Positions 9,215 to 17,667 of a stretch of 64,000 nt of DNA are shown here, piece after piece. This DNA is from Tolypothrix brevis GSE-NOS-MK-07-07A (lineage in GTDB: Bacteria > Cyanobacteriota > Cyanobacteriia > Cyanobacteriales > Nostocaceae), in the NCBI GenBank assembly GCA_019358985.1, contig JAHHIJ010000025.1:33061-97060 (forward strand), given 5' to 3'. The notes below the pieces were generated by a model. The model was not told the origin of the DNA, made no database searches, and worked only from the letters and a program-made list of their open reading frames with translations. The position numbers and the translations under genes were made by a program. Each line of letters starts with the position of its first letter. The first letter of the stretch is position 1.

Positions 9215-9550
9215 CTAAGCGACCCCATACCCTGTATACGGTCGCTTATATGGGGGATGTAACCCCAGTACAATATCTTCTTTTGGTACTCCCATTTCTA
9301 CCAGTGCTTGAGCAATATCTGTCTCAGTCATATTCCTCTGAATCCAAATTTTGCCATCTTTAATATCTAAATGAATGAAACAGTTGTACACCCGCTTCAT
9401 TTCTTCCCAACCGATATCTAGTAATTGATAGTGGTCATGTTCTACATCAAAAATTAGCTGACACTCAACATCTGGGTTGCCATCTTCCAGTATCGCTTGT
9501 TTTGTTAGCAACTGACGGATGCATTGGCGATAGTTTTCTACTCTTTCCAT
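9215..9550 (-). CDS. xisI: XisI-type protein (fdxN element excision controlling factor)
   Basis: The 111-residue protein has the XisI pattern: MERVENYRQCIRQLLT at the start, VECQLIFDVEHDHYQLLDIGW in the centre, and the hallmark C-terminus (ALVEMGVPKEDIVLGLHPPYKRPYTGYGVA). In Anabaena, XisH and XisI are needed with XisF for excision of the fdxN element during heterocyst development. Most genomic copies, like this one, are not next to any fdxN element. The start overlaps the 3' end of xisH by 13 bases, so the two are translationally coupled. Confidence 0.92.
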   Translation of the reverse strand: MERVENYRQCIRQLLTKQAILEDGNPDVECQLIFDVEHDHYQLLDIGWEEMKRVYNCFIHLDIKDGKIWIQRNMTETDIAQALVEMGVPKEDIVLGLHPPYKRPYTGYGVA

Positions 9551-9954
9551 TTAATAATCTCCTCCTTATTTGAATCGTAAACGACGAGCTTCAATTGATA
9601 AAATTTGACTGCTTCTTGAACAAACCGTTCTTGGAAGAATGTATTAAAAGTATCAAATGGTACTGCTAGATAAAGTGTCCTATCCGATTCACTCATTTGT
9701 AAAGCAAGCCGATAGTTCAAAAATTGTCCCAACGCAACATGAAAGTCCGTAATTGCTGAACTACTGAGAAAACTTTTTACTTCGACTGCGATTTTTAGAC
9801 CTGCTTTTTCAGCACCTAAAATCTTCTCTGCTGCCAAGTCAATCTCAAATTTTACACCCTCAATTTTGATTATAAGTGGATCGGCTGTAATGACCCACAG
9901 TTCCTTTTGTAGAGCTTGTTTCACAGCAACATGGAATCGGTCTTTGGCTGACAT
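9538..9954 (-). CDS. xisH: XisH-type protein (PD-(D/E)xK nuclease-like fold)
   Basis: The 138-residue protein opens MSAKDRFHVAVKQALQKE. It carries the restriction-endonuclease-like signature of XisH: a conserved Asp in FEIDLAAEKILG and the Glu-Val-Lys of IAVEVKSF, followed by the helix DFHVALGQFLNYR. XisH and XisI always pair, and here the genes overlap by 13 bases. The nuclease-like residues are all present. It is complete, and neither an excisable element nor a recombinase gene accompanies it. Confidence 0.92.
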   Translation of the reverse strand: MSAKDRFHVAVKQALQKELWVITADPLIIKIEGVKFEIDLAAEKILGAEKAGLKIAVEVKSFLSSSAITDFHVALGQFLNYRLALQMSESDRTLYLAVPFDTFNTFFQERFVQEAVKFYQLKLVVYDSNKEEIIKWKE

Positions 9955-10119
9955 TTATCTATATCATCTTTTAATTAACTTGATTTTAAGCGAATCGCTA
10001 TTTTTTTAATTGTCTATAAATGCGATCGCCTGACTTCCCCATAATATATTGATATTACCCTTCCCCAGCACCACTCACGCCAATGGTGCCACCAATACCG
10101 ATATATCATTGAGTATTGA

Positions 10120-11385
10120 CTAATCGCTACGTAAAGCTGTTATCGGGTCTAAATTAGCAGCATTTCGTGCCGGAATGACTCCAGCAATTAGTCCCACAGC
10201 ACCCGACAAACCAAAGCCTAAAATAATCGAAGTAGAAGAAATAACAAAAGGAAATTTAAAAGCTGTGGCAGTGCCAAATGCAATGATAATTCCTCCGCCA
10301 ATTCCAATCGCACCACCAACACAAGAAATTAGAATTGCTTCGACTAAAAATTGATTGAGAATTGCTGAATTTGTTGCACCTAACGCTTTACGAATGCCAA
10401 TTTCTCGTGTTCTTTCCACCACTGAAACTAACATGATATTAGCAATTCCAATTCCACCTACTACCAAAGAAATTGCAGCGATCGCACTCACCATAATAGT
10501 TAGTAAACTCAGGACAGTGGTTAAAGTCTTTAATATATCAGCTTGGTTGGTAACGCGAAAATCATCGCTTTCTGGAGGTTGGATATCGTGACGCGATCGC
10601 AATAAATTAGTAATTTGAAATTCTGCGGTTTTTATTCCTTCTTTCTTCCCATATTTGACATAAATACCATTGACAGAAATCCCAAACAATGAATTATTGC
10701 CAACAATTCTCGCTGACATAGTTGTTAGGGGAATATAAACCGCATCATCCCTATCCATTGGACCTTGGGAACCTTTTACTTCTGTAACTCCGATGACTTC
10801 ATATACTTCTCCCTGAATCCGAATTTTTGACCCAATTGGGTTAATATTTTCGTCAAATAATTTCTTCTTAACCGTCGGAGCAATTACCACAACTTGTTCA
10901 GAAGTATCCAATTCTTCTTGATTAAAATATCTACCAGTTTCTGGGAAAGTATTTCTAGCATCGGGATAATTTAAATCTGTACCATATACTGTTGTAGACG
11001 TATTTTCTCCTTCATAAACGACTTGAGTTTTACTTTGTAAGTATGCAGAAACAACTTTTGCAGAGAGTACTTCGCTGGCAATAGCTTTAGCATCTTCCCA
11101 AGTTAAGGTACTAGTTGAACCTAAACCTTTGCTAACATTTCCACCTTTAGCTTCACCGGCTAAAATTTGCAACACATCTGAACCTAAAGCTTCAATTTGT
11201 ATTTCAGTTGACTTTTGCACTCCTTGCCCAATGGAAGTAATCGCAATTACAGAGGAAATGCCAATTATCATTCCTAGCATCGTCAATCCTGTACGTAATT
11301 TATTACTCCACAGAGATTCAATTGACATTGACAATATTTCTAAGGATGATACTGAAGTATGCTTTTTACTAGAAGTGAATTTCAT
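10120..11385 (-). CDS. MacB/FtsX-like ABC transporter permease
   Basis: The 421-residue protein has the MacB topology. A first membrane helix follows SLWSNKLRTGLTMLGMIIGISSVIAI, then comes a periplasmic domain (about residues 60-275), and three C-terminal helices include VVERTREIGIRKALGA, the FtsX signature. There is no ATPase domain, so it needs a separate ATPase, and none lies nearby. It would export substrates together with the MFP encoded upstream (11419-12324), but that gene is truncated, so the transporter may be non-functional or may use another partner. Start and stop look complete. Confidence 0.85.
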   Translation of the reverse strand: MKFTSSKKHTSVSSLEILSMSIESLWSNKLRTGLTMLGMIIGISSVIAITSIGQGVQKSTEIQIEALGSDVLQILAGEAKGGNVSKGLGSTSTLTWEDAKAIASEVLSAKVVSAYLQSKTQVVYEGENTSTTVYGTDLNYPDARNTFPETGRYFNQEELDTSEQVVVIAPTVKKKLFDENINPIGSKIRIQGEVYEVIGVTEVKGSQGPMDRDDAVYIPLTTMSARIVGNNSLFGISVNGIYVKYGKKEGIKTAEFQITNLLRSRHDIQPPESDDFRVTNQADILKTLTTVLSLLTIMVSAIAAISLVVGGIGIANIMLVSVVERTREIGIRKALGATNSAILNQFLVEAILISCVGGAIGIGGGIIIAFGTATAFKFPFVISSTSIILGFGLSGAVGLIAGVIPARNAANLDPITALRSD

Positions 11386-11418
11386 GTTATATATGATTTA
11401 ATAGCAGATAATTGCTAA

Positions 11419-12324
11419 TTAATTCTCTTGTTTCGGTGGAGTAGGAAAGAAACCTCCCGATTTAGGTTTAGCATCTTCTGGTGGTAGAGTTAACAAGACT
11501 CTTTCACCACCTTTCAAGCCAAACTTGACTTCCGTTTTATTGTTGACAGCAACACCTACTTTTACTGGCACAAACACAGGCTTATTTTCTTTGTCTAAAA
11601 TATATATACCCGTTCCTCGCTGATCGCGGATAACTGCAATGGTGGGGACTACTAATGCATTTTCATGTTGACCTAATTCAAATTCAACTTCCACATTCAT
11701 TCCCGAACGTAAAAGGCTTTTATTCTCGGAAGTAATAGCCGCTTTGACTTCAAAACTAGTAACATTTTGTTCGACATTTGCTTGCGTGGCAATCTGCAAT
11801 ACTTTTCCTGTAAAAATTTGACTTGGATAGGCATCCGTTTTGATTTTCAATGTTTGATTGATGCGAACTTTCGCTAAATTTGATTCCGAAACATTTGCGA
11901 CTACTTGATTATTTGCGGTTAAAGATAAAATTGAAGAAGAGAGACTAGAAGAACTTGAACCTCCAGCATTATTTGGAGTCACAAAAGAACCAGGATCGGC
12001 ATATTTTTTAGTCACGACTCCATCAAAAGGAGCGCGAATGACTGTATCGTTAATTTGAGCTAAAACTGTTTGTAAAGAACCCCGTGCAGAATTAACTTGC
12101 GATCGCGCTTGGTCAATATCTTCTTTTCTCGCACCAGCTTTAATTAAATTATAAGATTGCTGTAATTGTTTGACCTTTGCTCGTGCTTGTTCGATATCTT
12201 CACTGCGGGAACCTGTTTGTTGTAATTTTAATGCTTGTTCTGCTTCCTGAAACTGCGCTAATGCAGTATCTCTATTTGTTTGATAGGGAGATAAAGACAG
12301 AATGGGAGCAACATTGTCACATCT
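11419..12324 (-). pseudogene. Membrane-fusion protein (MacA/HlyD family), 5'-truncated
   Basis: The readable frame covers the C-terminal two thirds of an RND/MacA-type adaptor. A coiled-coil hairpin (GSRSEDIEQARAKVKQLQ, GARKEDIDQARSQV) is followed by IRAPFDGVVTKKYADPGS, the beta-barrel and the membrane-proximal domain ending at 11419. Reading upstream in frame, homology stops near 12310 and a TAG lies at about 12322. No ATG, GTG or TTG precedes the GTG at 12015, which is internal to the lipoyl-type motif. Signal peptide, first helix and first half of the lipoyl domain are missing. I read it as a deletion remnant whose partner permease is still intact. Confidence 0.75.
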
Positions 12325-12379
12325 CCCCTATTCTCTTATTGTTAGCCTTTCTCTAGCCAGGTAATAGGTTCAAAAATTA

Positions 12380-12685
12380 TTATCTGCGGAATCCAAATGG
12401 TGTTCCACCACCTTGTTTTTGCATCATTTTCCGAAGTTTTTGTTTTTGTTCGTTGGTGAGGATGCTAAATAGCTGACTACGTTGCCATTTTTGTACATCT
12501 TCGAGTTCTTCCTTTTGCTGTCTGGATAGATTTAAGGATTGAATCACTTCTTGAGGCTTTCTTCCTCCTTCCACAGCAGATTTTACATATTCTTGTTGTT
12601 CGCTGGTGAGAATTTTGTTCATGCGATCGCTCACTTCTCCTTTCACTTCCTGAAGCTTTTCTTTTTGCTCGTCAGTGAAATCCAT
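12380..12685 (-). CDS. Spy/LTXXQ-like protein, apparently without a signal peptide
   Basis: About 101 residues from MDFTDEQKEKLQEVKGEV to GTPFGFRR. Three LTxxQ-like helices (FTDEQKEKL, LTSEQQEY, LTNEQKQKL) are typical of CpxP/Spy periplasmic chaperone-like proteins, common beside cyanobacterial metal-stress two-component systems. Such proteins normally carry an export signal; this frame has none. The longer opening up to 12775 simply reads the antisense of the kinase gene. The 5' end therefore seems lost at the junction with the divergent kinase gene. It may be a non-functional remnant. Confidence 0.6.
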   Translation of the reverse strand: MDFTDEQKEKLQEVKGEVSDRMNKILTSEQQEYVKSAVEGGRKPQEVIQSLNLSRQQKEELEDVQKWQRSQLFSILTNEQKQKLRKMMQKQGGGTPFGFRR

Positions 12686-13496
12686 AAAACTAACTCTTCT
12701 GAATGAAGAAATTATCAAGAGCATTTTAACTAGCTTAAAATTGACCGCTGGAGTCATGTTTAGTTTCGTCCTCACATTTGTTTTATTACTAGCAAATGCT
12801 TTAGTAGCAGAAAGGCAAAGTCGTCAAAAAATGATTTTAGCACACGAACAATTAAGACTTTATGCCATGAGGATAGAAGACCAAGCCACTTTATTAGAAA
12901 GAAATCGAATTGCCCGTGAAATTCACGATTCTTTAGGTCATTCCCTCACGGCACAAAGCATACAAATAGAGAACGCCTTAGTCTATATTGACTCGAATAT
13001 TGAAAAAACTAAAGGTTTTTTATTAGAAGCAAAAAAGCTTGGTGCAAGTGCTTTAAAAGAAGTTCGTTTTTCTGTTTCTACTTTGCTTTCTGACCCTTTA
13101 AAAGGAAAAAGTTTAGAATTTGCAATTAGGAACTTGCTCGCAGATTTTCAAAATCAATCACAAATTGAACCTGAATATTATTTAGAATTTTCTCAAACTT
13201 TACCGCAAGATATTAACCTTGCTATTTACCGAATTATTCAGGAAGCTTTAACCAATATTTCCAAACATAGCATGACAAATGATGTAATAGTTGATGTAAA
13301 AACTACTACCAATTCTCTGTGCTTGCGCGTAGAAGACAATGGTGTAGGATTTGACCCCAACCAAAATACCACAGGTTTTGGTCTGCAAAGTATGCGCGAT
13401 CGCACCAATGCACTGGGGGGACAATTCTATCTCAACAGTGAACCAGGAGGAGGTTGCAGTATAATGGCAATTTTCCCATTGTCGAGGCTGGACTGA
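12675..13496 (+). CDS. NarL-type sensor histidine kinase, sensor region missing
   Basis: The protein carries one membrane helix (MFSFVLTFVLLLANALV), then the HisKA_3 dimerisation motif ERNRIAREIHDSLGHSLTAQS with the phospho-accepting His, and a HATPase_c domain (NLAIYRIIQEALTNISKHS, VEDNGVGFD, GFGLQSMRDR). Related cyanobacterial kinases have several helices or a sensor before this point, and here the frame begins almost directly at the last helix. Possible starts are GTG 12675 or ATG 12756. The gene shares one base with the next gene (TGATG), so it forms a two-component operon. The kinase core looks intact; signal input is probably lost. Confidence 0.8.
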   Translation: MKSIKLTLLNEEIIKSILTSLKLTAGVMFSFVLTFVLLLANALVAERQSRQKMILAHEQLRLYAMRIEDQATLLERNRIAREIHDSLGHSLTAQSIQIENALVYIDSNIEKTKGFLLEAKKLGASALKEVRFSVSTLLSDPLKGKSLEFAIRNLLADFQNQSQIEPEYYLEFSQTLPQDINLAIYRIIQEALTNISKHSMTNDVIVDVKTTTNSLCLRVEDNGVGFDPNQNTTGFGLQSMRDRTNALGGQFYLNSEPGGGCSIMAIFPLSRLD

Positions 13497-14146
13497 TGAT
13501 TCGACTACTAGTGGTTGATGACCAAACGATTATTCGTCAGGGTATCAAAAGTTTACTGGAATCTCAACCCGATTTTGAAGTAGTTGGTGAGGCTGAAAAT
13601 GGCAAACAAGCTATATCCCAAGTCGAAGCTTTGCAACCAGATGTGGTTTTGATGGACGTGCGAATGCCAATAATAGATGGTGTCGCAGCAACAAAAGCTA
13701 TTACGCAGCAATTTCCCTTAGTAAAAGTCTTAATTTTAACTACTTTTGATGATGATAAGTATATTTCCCAAGGAATGCGATTTGGTGCTAAGGGTTACTT
13801 GTTAAAAGATACACCTTTGGAAGCTTTAGCAAATACCATACGTTTGGTAGATTCAGGACATACCCATTTAGGACCAGGATTGTTTGAGAGAATGATGACT
13901 CCTACTTTAGAAGTTACATCAGCAAAAATTTCTACCCCACCACCTGAGTTAGAAGAATTAACTCCTAGAGAAAAAGAGGTTTTACAGCTAATAGCTTCTG
14001 GTGCGAGTAATCGAGAAATTGCCGAATCTTTGTTTATTACAGAAAGAACAGTAAAAAACCACGTCACGAGTATTCTAACAAGATTGAATTTAAGAGATAG
14101 AACCCAAGCTGCTATTTTTGCTAATTCATTTCGTTTTGAGGGGTAA
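13496..14146 (+). CDS. NarL/FixJ-family response regulator
   Basis: From ATG 13496 the protein has about 216 residues. The receiver domain carries the acidic pair in LLVVDDQ, the phospho-Asp in VVLMDVRMP, the Thr in LILTTFDDD and the Lys in GYLLKDTP. A C-terminal LuxR helix-turn-helix follows (LTPREKEVLQLIASGASNRE, FITERTVKNHVTSILTRL). It is the partner of the kinase encoded immediately upstream, with start and stop codons overlapping by one base. All key residues are intact. The target genes were presumably the transporter and Spy-like genes to the left. Confidence 0.92.
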   Translation: MIRLLVVDDQTIIRQGIKSLLESQPDFEVVGEAENGKQAISQVEALQPDVVLMDVRMPIIDGVAATKAITQQFPLVKVLILTTFDDDKYISQGMRFGAKGYLLKDTPLEALANTIRLVDSGHTHLGPGLFERMMTPTLEVTSAKISTPPPELEELTPREKEVLQLIASGASNREIAESLFITERTVKNHVTSILTRLNLRDRTQAAIFANSFRFEG

Positions 14147-14169
14147 AAATATATCTATGAATATATCTC

Positions 14170-14348
14170 TAGGACTTACGCATTGACAAAAAACACCAAA
14201 TAGGAGGTATGGATTTCAGGAATTAAAACCTGATTTTTCTTTTGTTTTTTAGCGATCGCTACCCATTTAAAGATTATTGTCAAAAGCCTGAAACGGCGAA
14301 TTTACATTCACACATATTATGTGCAATTTGTACAGTGCGTAAGTCCTA
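14170..14348. mobile_element. MITE-like element with GGACTTACGCA ends, flanked by TA
   Basis: AGGACTTACGCA (14171-14182) and TGCGTAAGTCCT (14336-14347) are perfect inverted ends, and the outermost bases form TA on both sides (14170-14171 and 14347-14348). The 177-bp body has no ORF. TA flanks are typical of IS630/Tc1-mariner derived non-autonomous elements. A second copy with the same ends is at 19987-20080. Confidence 0.75.
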
Positions 14349-14430
14349 ATCTCAATTAACCTGCTAAATCACTAACATCCCTTAATAAAATCCCCCTTCC
14401 CCAAAGAAGGAAAGGGGGTAAAAGCTGAGA

Positions 14431-16167
14431 TTAAGCCGGATAAATCCGTAGACGCCGATTTGGTTCATCCCCAAAACTGTGCGACTTCAAGCGGTAGTGT
14501 TCTACCAACTCGTGTTGCATTTTACGCACTTGGGCAGAACGTGGCAGTAATTCTACTGGTTGACCTTTGGGAATGACAATTTGCTCTACGGCAAGTCTGG
14601 CTTCCTCTAAAGCATCCATCTCATCATCGCTGCCGCTGTGGAGAAATAATTGCAATTCCCGGTCATCGGCTAGTTCCGGATCGTCCATGTTCAGCAAGCG
14701 TCGCAAACCACGGGTAATCTGGGGAATCGTGCTGGCTTTAATCATGTGAATCGGTAGATGACGAGCTTTTGCCATTTGCCTGAGTTTAGCGTGATTTTTG
14801 ACATGCGATCGCAGTGCCAAAATTGCATCAGCACTATCGATATCTTTTGTCAATACAACTGGCAAAGTTAACACACTTACTACCTGTTCCAACTGGTGGC
14901 GACTAACACCATAGGGGAAAATATGCAATGGCAAATCTTCACCGTTTGGTCCAGGGAGTCTGGGAGTGGCAAAATCAATACTCTCAGAGTAATTGAAAGA
15001 TTCATCTAATAAGCGGTCAAATTCACTTTGCCCACTCACCCGCTCTCGCTCAGGAGATAATAGCGGTAGTGCTACCATTTGTCCAGATGAACGCCAGCCA
15101 TTAGGGGGTCGCGCTGATGCGAAAGATTCCTCACCAACAGCTTGGGGCAGACCACGACCGTTTACTACAGATAACTGTCGGGCTATAGCCACCTTGCCAG
15201 TATCATCAACGGTTCTCGTCTGCGGATTAGCCTGACGCCCCCGCAGAAGACTATCAACTGTATCCGCAACAGCTTCGTGTACTACCCAACGCTGCCGTTC
15301 GAGCATTTCCACAGCAATCTCGAAAGTAGGAGGTGCTTTGCGTTCCAAAACAGTTTTTTGACTACCCCGTCTTCTCGCTTCGTCATCCCCCAAAGTCACA
15401 GCCTGGATACCCCCAACTAAATCACATAAAGTCGGATTTTTAATCAGGTTCTCTATCTGGTTGCCGTGTGCCGTACCTACCAATTGTACGCCGCGTTCAG
15501 CAATAGTACGTGCCGCCAGAGCTTCGAGTTCTGTACCAATTTCATCAATAACAATGACTTCTGGCATATGGTTTTCCACTGCCTCAATCATCACCTGATG
15601 CTGAAGTTCGGGATGAGCTACTTGCATCCGTCTGGCACGACCAATAGCGGAATGGGCAACGTCACCATCTCCAGCAATTTCGTTAGAGGTATCAATGATT
15701 ACCACTCGCTTATTTAACTCATCCGCCAATACACGAGCTATTTCCCGTAATGCGGTAGTTTTACCCACGCCCGGACGCCCCAGCATGAGAATCGATTTAC
15801 CAGTTTCTACCAAATCGCGGATCATGCCTATAGTTCCGAATACCGCTCGACCGACGCGACAAGTCAAGCCGATGATTTTGCCGGTGCGGTTGCGGATGGC
15901 GCTAATGCGATGCAAAGTTTGCTCAATTCCTGCGCGATTATCTCCGCCAAAAATTCCCACTCTTGAGACGCAATCATCTATCTGTTCTTGAGTTACGGGT
16001 ATTTCGCTCAGATACTCGGCGCTAGTAGGAAAACGAGCTTCTGGGCGACGACCCAAATCCAAAACTACTTCAACTAAACTATCTCGTCGGGGATGACTCT
16101 CTAGTATTTGACGCAGGTCTTGGGGCACAATGTCTAATAACTTTTGGAGATCGTCTGTAATCGTCAT
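14431..16167 (-). CDS. AAA ATPase with C-terminal R3H domain (Ycf45-like)
   Basis: About 578 residues from MTITDDLQKLLDIVP (ATG 16167); the longer frame to 16284 reads into the ldpA 3' end. The ATPase domain has Walker A GRPGVGKTTALREIARVLAD, Walker B MPEVIVIDEIG and the SpoIIIAA-like IGRARRMQVAHPE. The middle is poorly conserved. The C-terminus has an R3H-type single-stranded nucleic-acid-binding segment (RKMQHELVEHYRLKSHSFG). It corresponds to the chloroplast-conserved Ycf45 group, of unknown exact role. It follows ldpA by 70 bases on the same strand. Confidence 0.88.
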   Translation of the reverse strand: MTITDDLQKLLDIVPQDLRQILESHPRRDSLVEVVLDLGRRPEARFPTSAEYLSEIPVTQEQIDDCVSRVGIFGGDNRAGIEQTLHRISAIRNRTGKIIGLTCRVGRAVFGTIGMIRDLVETGKSILMLGRPGVGKTTALREIARVLADELNKRVVIIDTSNEIAGDGDVAHSAIGRARRMQVAHPELQHQVMIEAVENHMPEVIVIDEIGTELEALAARTIAERGVQLVGTAHGNQIENLIKNPTLCDLVGGIQAVTLGDDEARRRGSQKTVLERKAPPTFEIAVEMLERQRWVVHEAVADTVDSLLRGRQANPQTRTVDDTGKVAIARQLSVVNGRGLPQAVGEESFASARPPNGWRSSGQMVALPLLSPERERVSGQSEFDRLLDESFNYSESIDFATPRLPGPNGEDLPLHIFPYGVSRHQLEQVVSVLTLPVVLTKDIDSADAILALRSHVKNHAKLRQMAKARHLPIHMIKASTIPQITRGLRRLLNMDDPELADDRELQLFLHSGSDDEMDALEEARLAVEQIVIPKGQPVELLPRSAQVRKMQHELVEHYRLKSHSFGDEPNRRLRIYPA

Positions 16168-16237
16168 GCTTTCTATGGTGACGTTTTTAGAGATAGATAG
16201 GACACTTTCTTTGATTTGTGTCCGCAACGCGCTTTTA

Positions 16238-17413
16238 TCAGCGCTCCTGCTGTGACTTGAGTTGGGAAACGAGAGAATAAGCAAGCTCTACAGCTTGCCA
16301 AAGTAATACTTCGTCTTCTTCAAGGCGAACAGTTGGCTTGACATTTGCTTTGTTTACCTCCTTGGTTTCTAACTGTTCAAGAATCGGTGACAGTAGTACA
16401 CGGGCATAGCTGCCGTATGCAATACCGGATATGGAGGAGGGGAGGAGGGGAGGAGGGGGGGAGGGGGGGAATTTTTCCCCTTGTCTCCTTGGAGTCTCCA
16501 AGGAGTCTCCAAGGAGTCTCCCTTTCCTCAGCAGTTCCATTGCTTTTAACTTAGCAACGGTGTAGCTGTTAGTGCCTCCTGCTAACTGCACATATCCGGG
16601 TAATTTAGCTGCCAAAACTTTTTGGGCTAATTTCACTGCCGCGTGAGTAGTGCCATCTCCAATATCTCCACTCATTGGACGACCATCAGTTTGCCAAATT
16701 AAGGCACTGTTGATTGGGGTCATCAGATCGTAAAGTGCGTGTAAGTAGTCAGTTAAGTTATCGCCATCGGGACAACTAATTGATACTACCTTGAGACGAT
16801 CTACCCACGGTGAAATTGCTTGCCATAATCGTTTAAATTCTGTTAAGCGTCCTACTTTTGTATGGATTTCTACAGCATCTACCCCACTTGACATTACTAA
16901 TGGTGCGATCGCTCCTGGAGTTGAAACATACGACCTTGTATAAATTATACCATAAGGACAAGCTGGTAAACAACGACCGCAGCCGTAGCATTTTTGCGAT
17001 ACGACTCCCGAAAAGTCGTTTTTGATACCGTTAAACACAATCGCTTGCACTGGACAAATCTTTTCACATGGTCTATCGCAGTCTGTAGGACAAACAGCCG
17101 AATTAAACTCGGCTTTGCGGAAATGGGGGTCTTCCCCATCGTTTAAACTGACCATTAACAAAGGGGACTTTGCCTTTTTGCCAAAGCCTCGCTTTTCGGC
17201 ATCCCCAGCTAAATCTTTGGCTACTTGTAGCGCGGATTGTGCTGCTGCAATCACCGCAGGATCAGCTGCGACATCTATACAGTCAGCACCAGCCAATGTG
17301 TAGGCTAATGTTAAACTACTGACCGCAGGCAGATGTTGGAAACTGGCGCCACAGATGAGCTTAAACCAGTGACCTTCTTTGAGGGAGCTAATGGGGTTGA
17401 TGTGATCAGTCAC
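16238..17413 (-). CDS. ldpA: Light-dependent period protein LdpA (iron-sulfur circadian input protein)
   Basis: The 391-residue protein begins MTDHINPISSLKEGHWFKLICGAS, characteristic of LdpA. It carries two ferredoxin-like cysteine clusters, CPTDCDRPCEKICP and CYGCGRCLPACPYG, that bind Fe-S centres. In Synechococcus LdpA senses redox state and adjusts the period of the KaiABC clock. Around residues 290-325 the chain contains a Pro/Ser-rich stretch (EKFPPSPPPPLLPSS) encoded by a polypurine tract and three 11-bp AAGGAGTCTCC repeats. It looks like an in-frame expansion in a loop. Start at GTG/ATG 17413 fits the family N-terminus. Confidence 0.9.
   Translation of the reverse strand: MTDHINPISSLKEGHWFKLICGASFQHLPAVSSLTLAYTLAGADCIDVAADPAVIAAAQSALQVAKDLAGDAEKRGFGKKAKSPLLMVSLNDGEDPHFRKAEFNSAVCPTDCDRPCEKICPVQAIVFNGIKNDFSGVVSQKCYGCGRCLPACPYGIIYTRSYVSTPGAIAPLVMSSGVDAVEIHTKVGRLTEFKRLWQAISPWVDRLKVVSISCPDGDNLTDYLHALYDLMTPINSALIWQTDGRPMSGDIGDGTTHAAVKLAQKVLAAKLPGYVQLAGGTNSYTVAKLKAMELLRKGRLLGDSLETPRRQGEKFPPSPPPPLLPSSISGIAYGSYARVLLSPILEQLETKEVNKANVKPTVRLEEDEVLLWQAVELAYSLVSQLKSQQER
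16429..16525. repeat. Polypurine tract and triple 11-bp repeat inside ldpA
   Basis: GGAGGAGGGGAGGAGG-type sequence is followed by three AAGGAGTCTCC units (16488-16522). It is simple-sequence DNA inside a conserved gene and encodes the Pro/Ser-rich loop noted for LdpA. Confidence 0.8.
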
Positions 17414-17479
17414 TTCTCTATTATGCTTATATGTGACTGAAAATTGTACTCGTTGGTTAATAAAAAGTTTTGCTTTGCC

Positions 17480-17620
17480 GTGTTAAGGGTCAAAAGTCAA
17501 GGGTCAAGGGTCAAGAGTCAAGGGTCAAAATAATGACTATAGACTAATAGACACAATATGTAGAGACGTAGCAATGCTACGTCTTGTAGGGGTTGTGGGT
17601 AACGCATAATTAATTTCCAC
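17480..17620. repeat. GGGTCAA heptamer tract plus GTAGAGACG palindrome
   Basis: Positions 17483-17528 hold a run of GGGTCAA-type heptamers (with GAGTCAA variants), the short tandemly repeated type known in heterocystous cyanobacteria. From 17561 a GTAGAGACGTAGCA palindrome follows, with the TAACGCATAATTAATTTC flank of the main repeat family. It fills the gap between ldpA and the downstream signalling gene. Confidence 0.75.
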
Positions 17621-17667
17621 ATCGGTTTCCTGAATGTATTTGTAGCATTATTTTTTCCTGCTTGGTA

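Noticed and set aside
9215..9954. fdxN-type excision element around xisI-xisH
   Set aside because: No xisF-type recombinase, no fdxN or nif gene and no flanking direct repeat were found; isolated xisH/xisI pairs are common.
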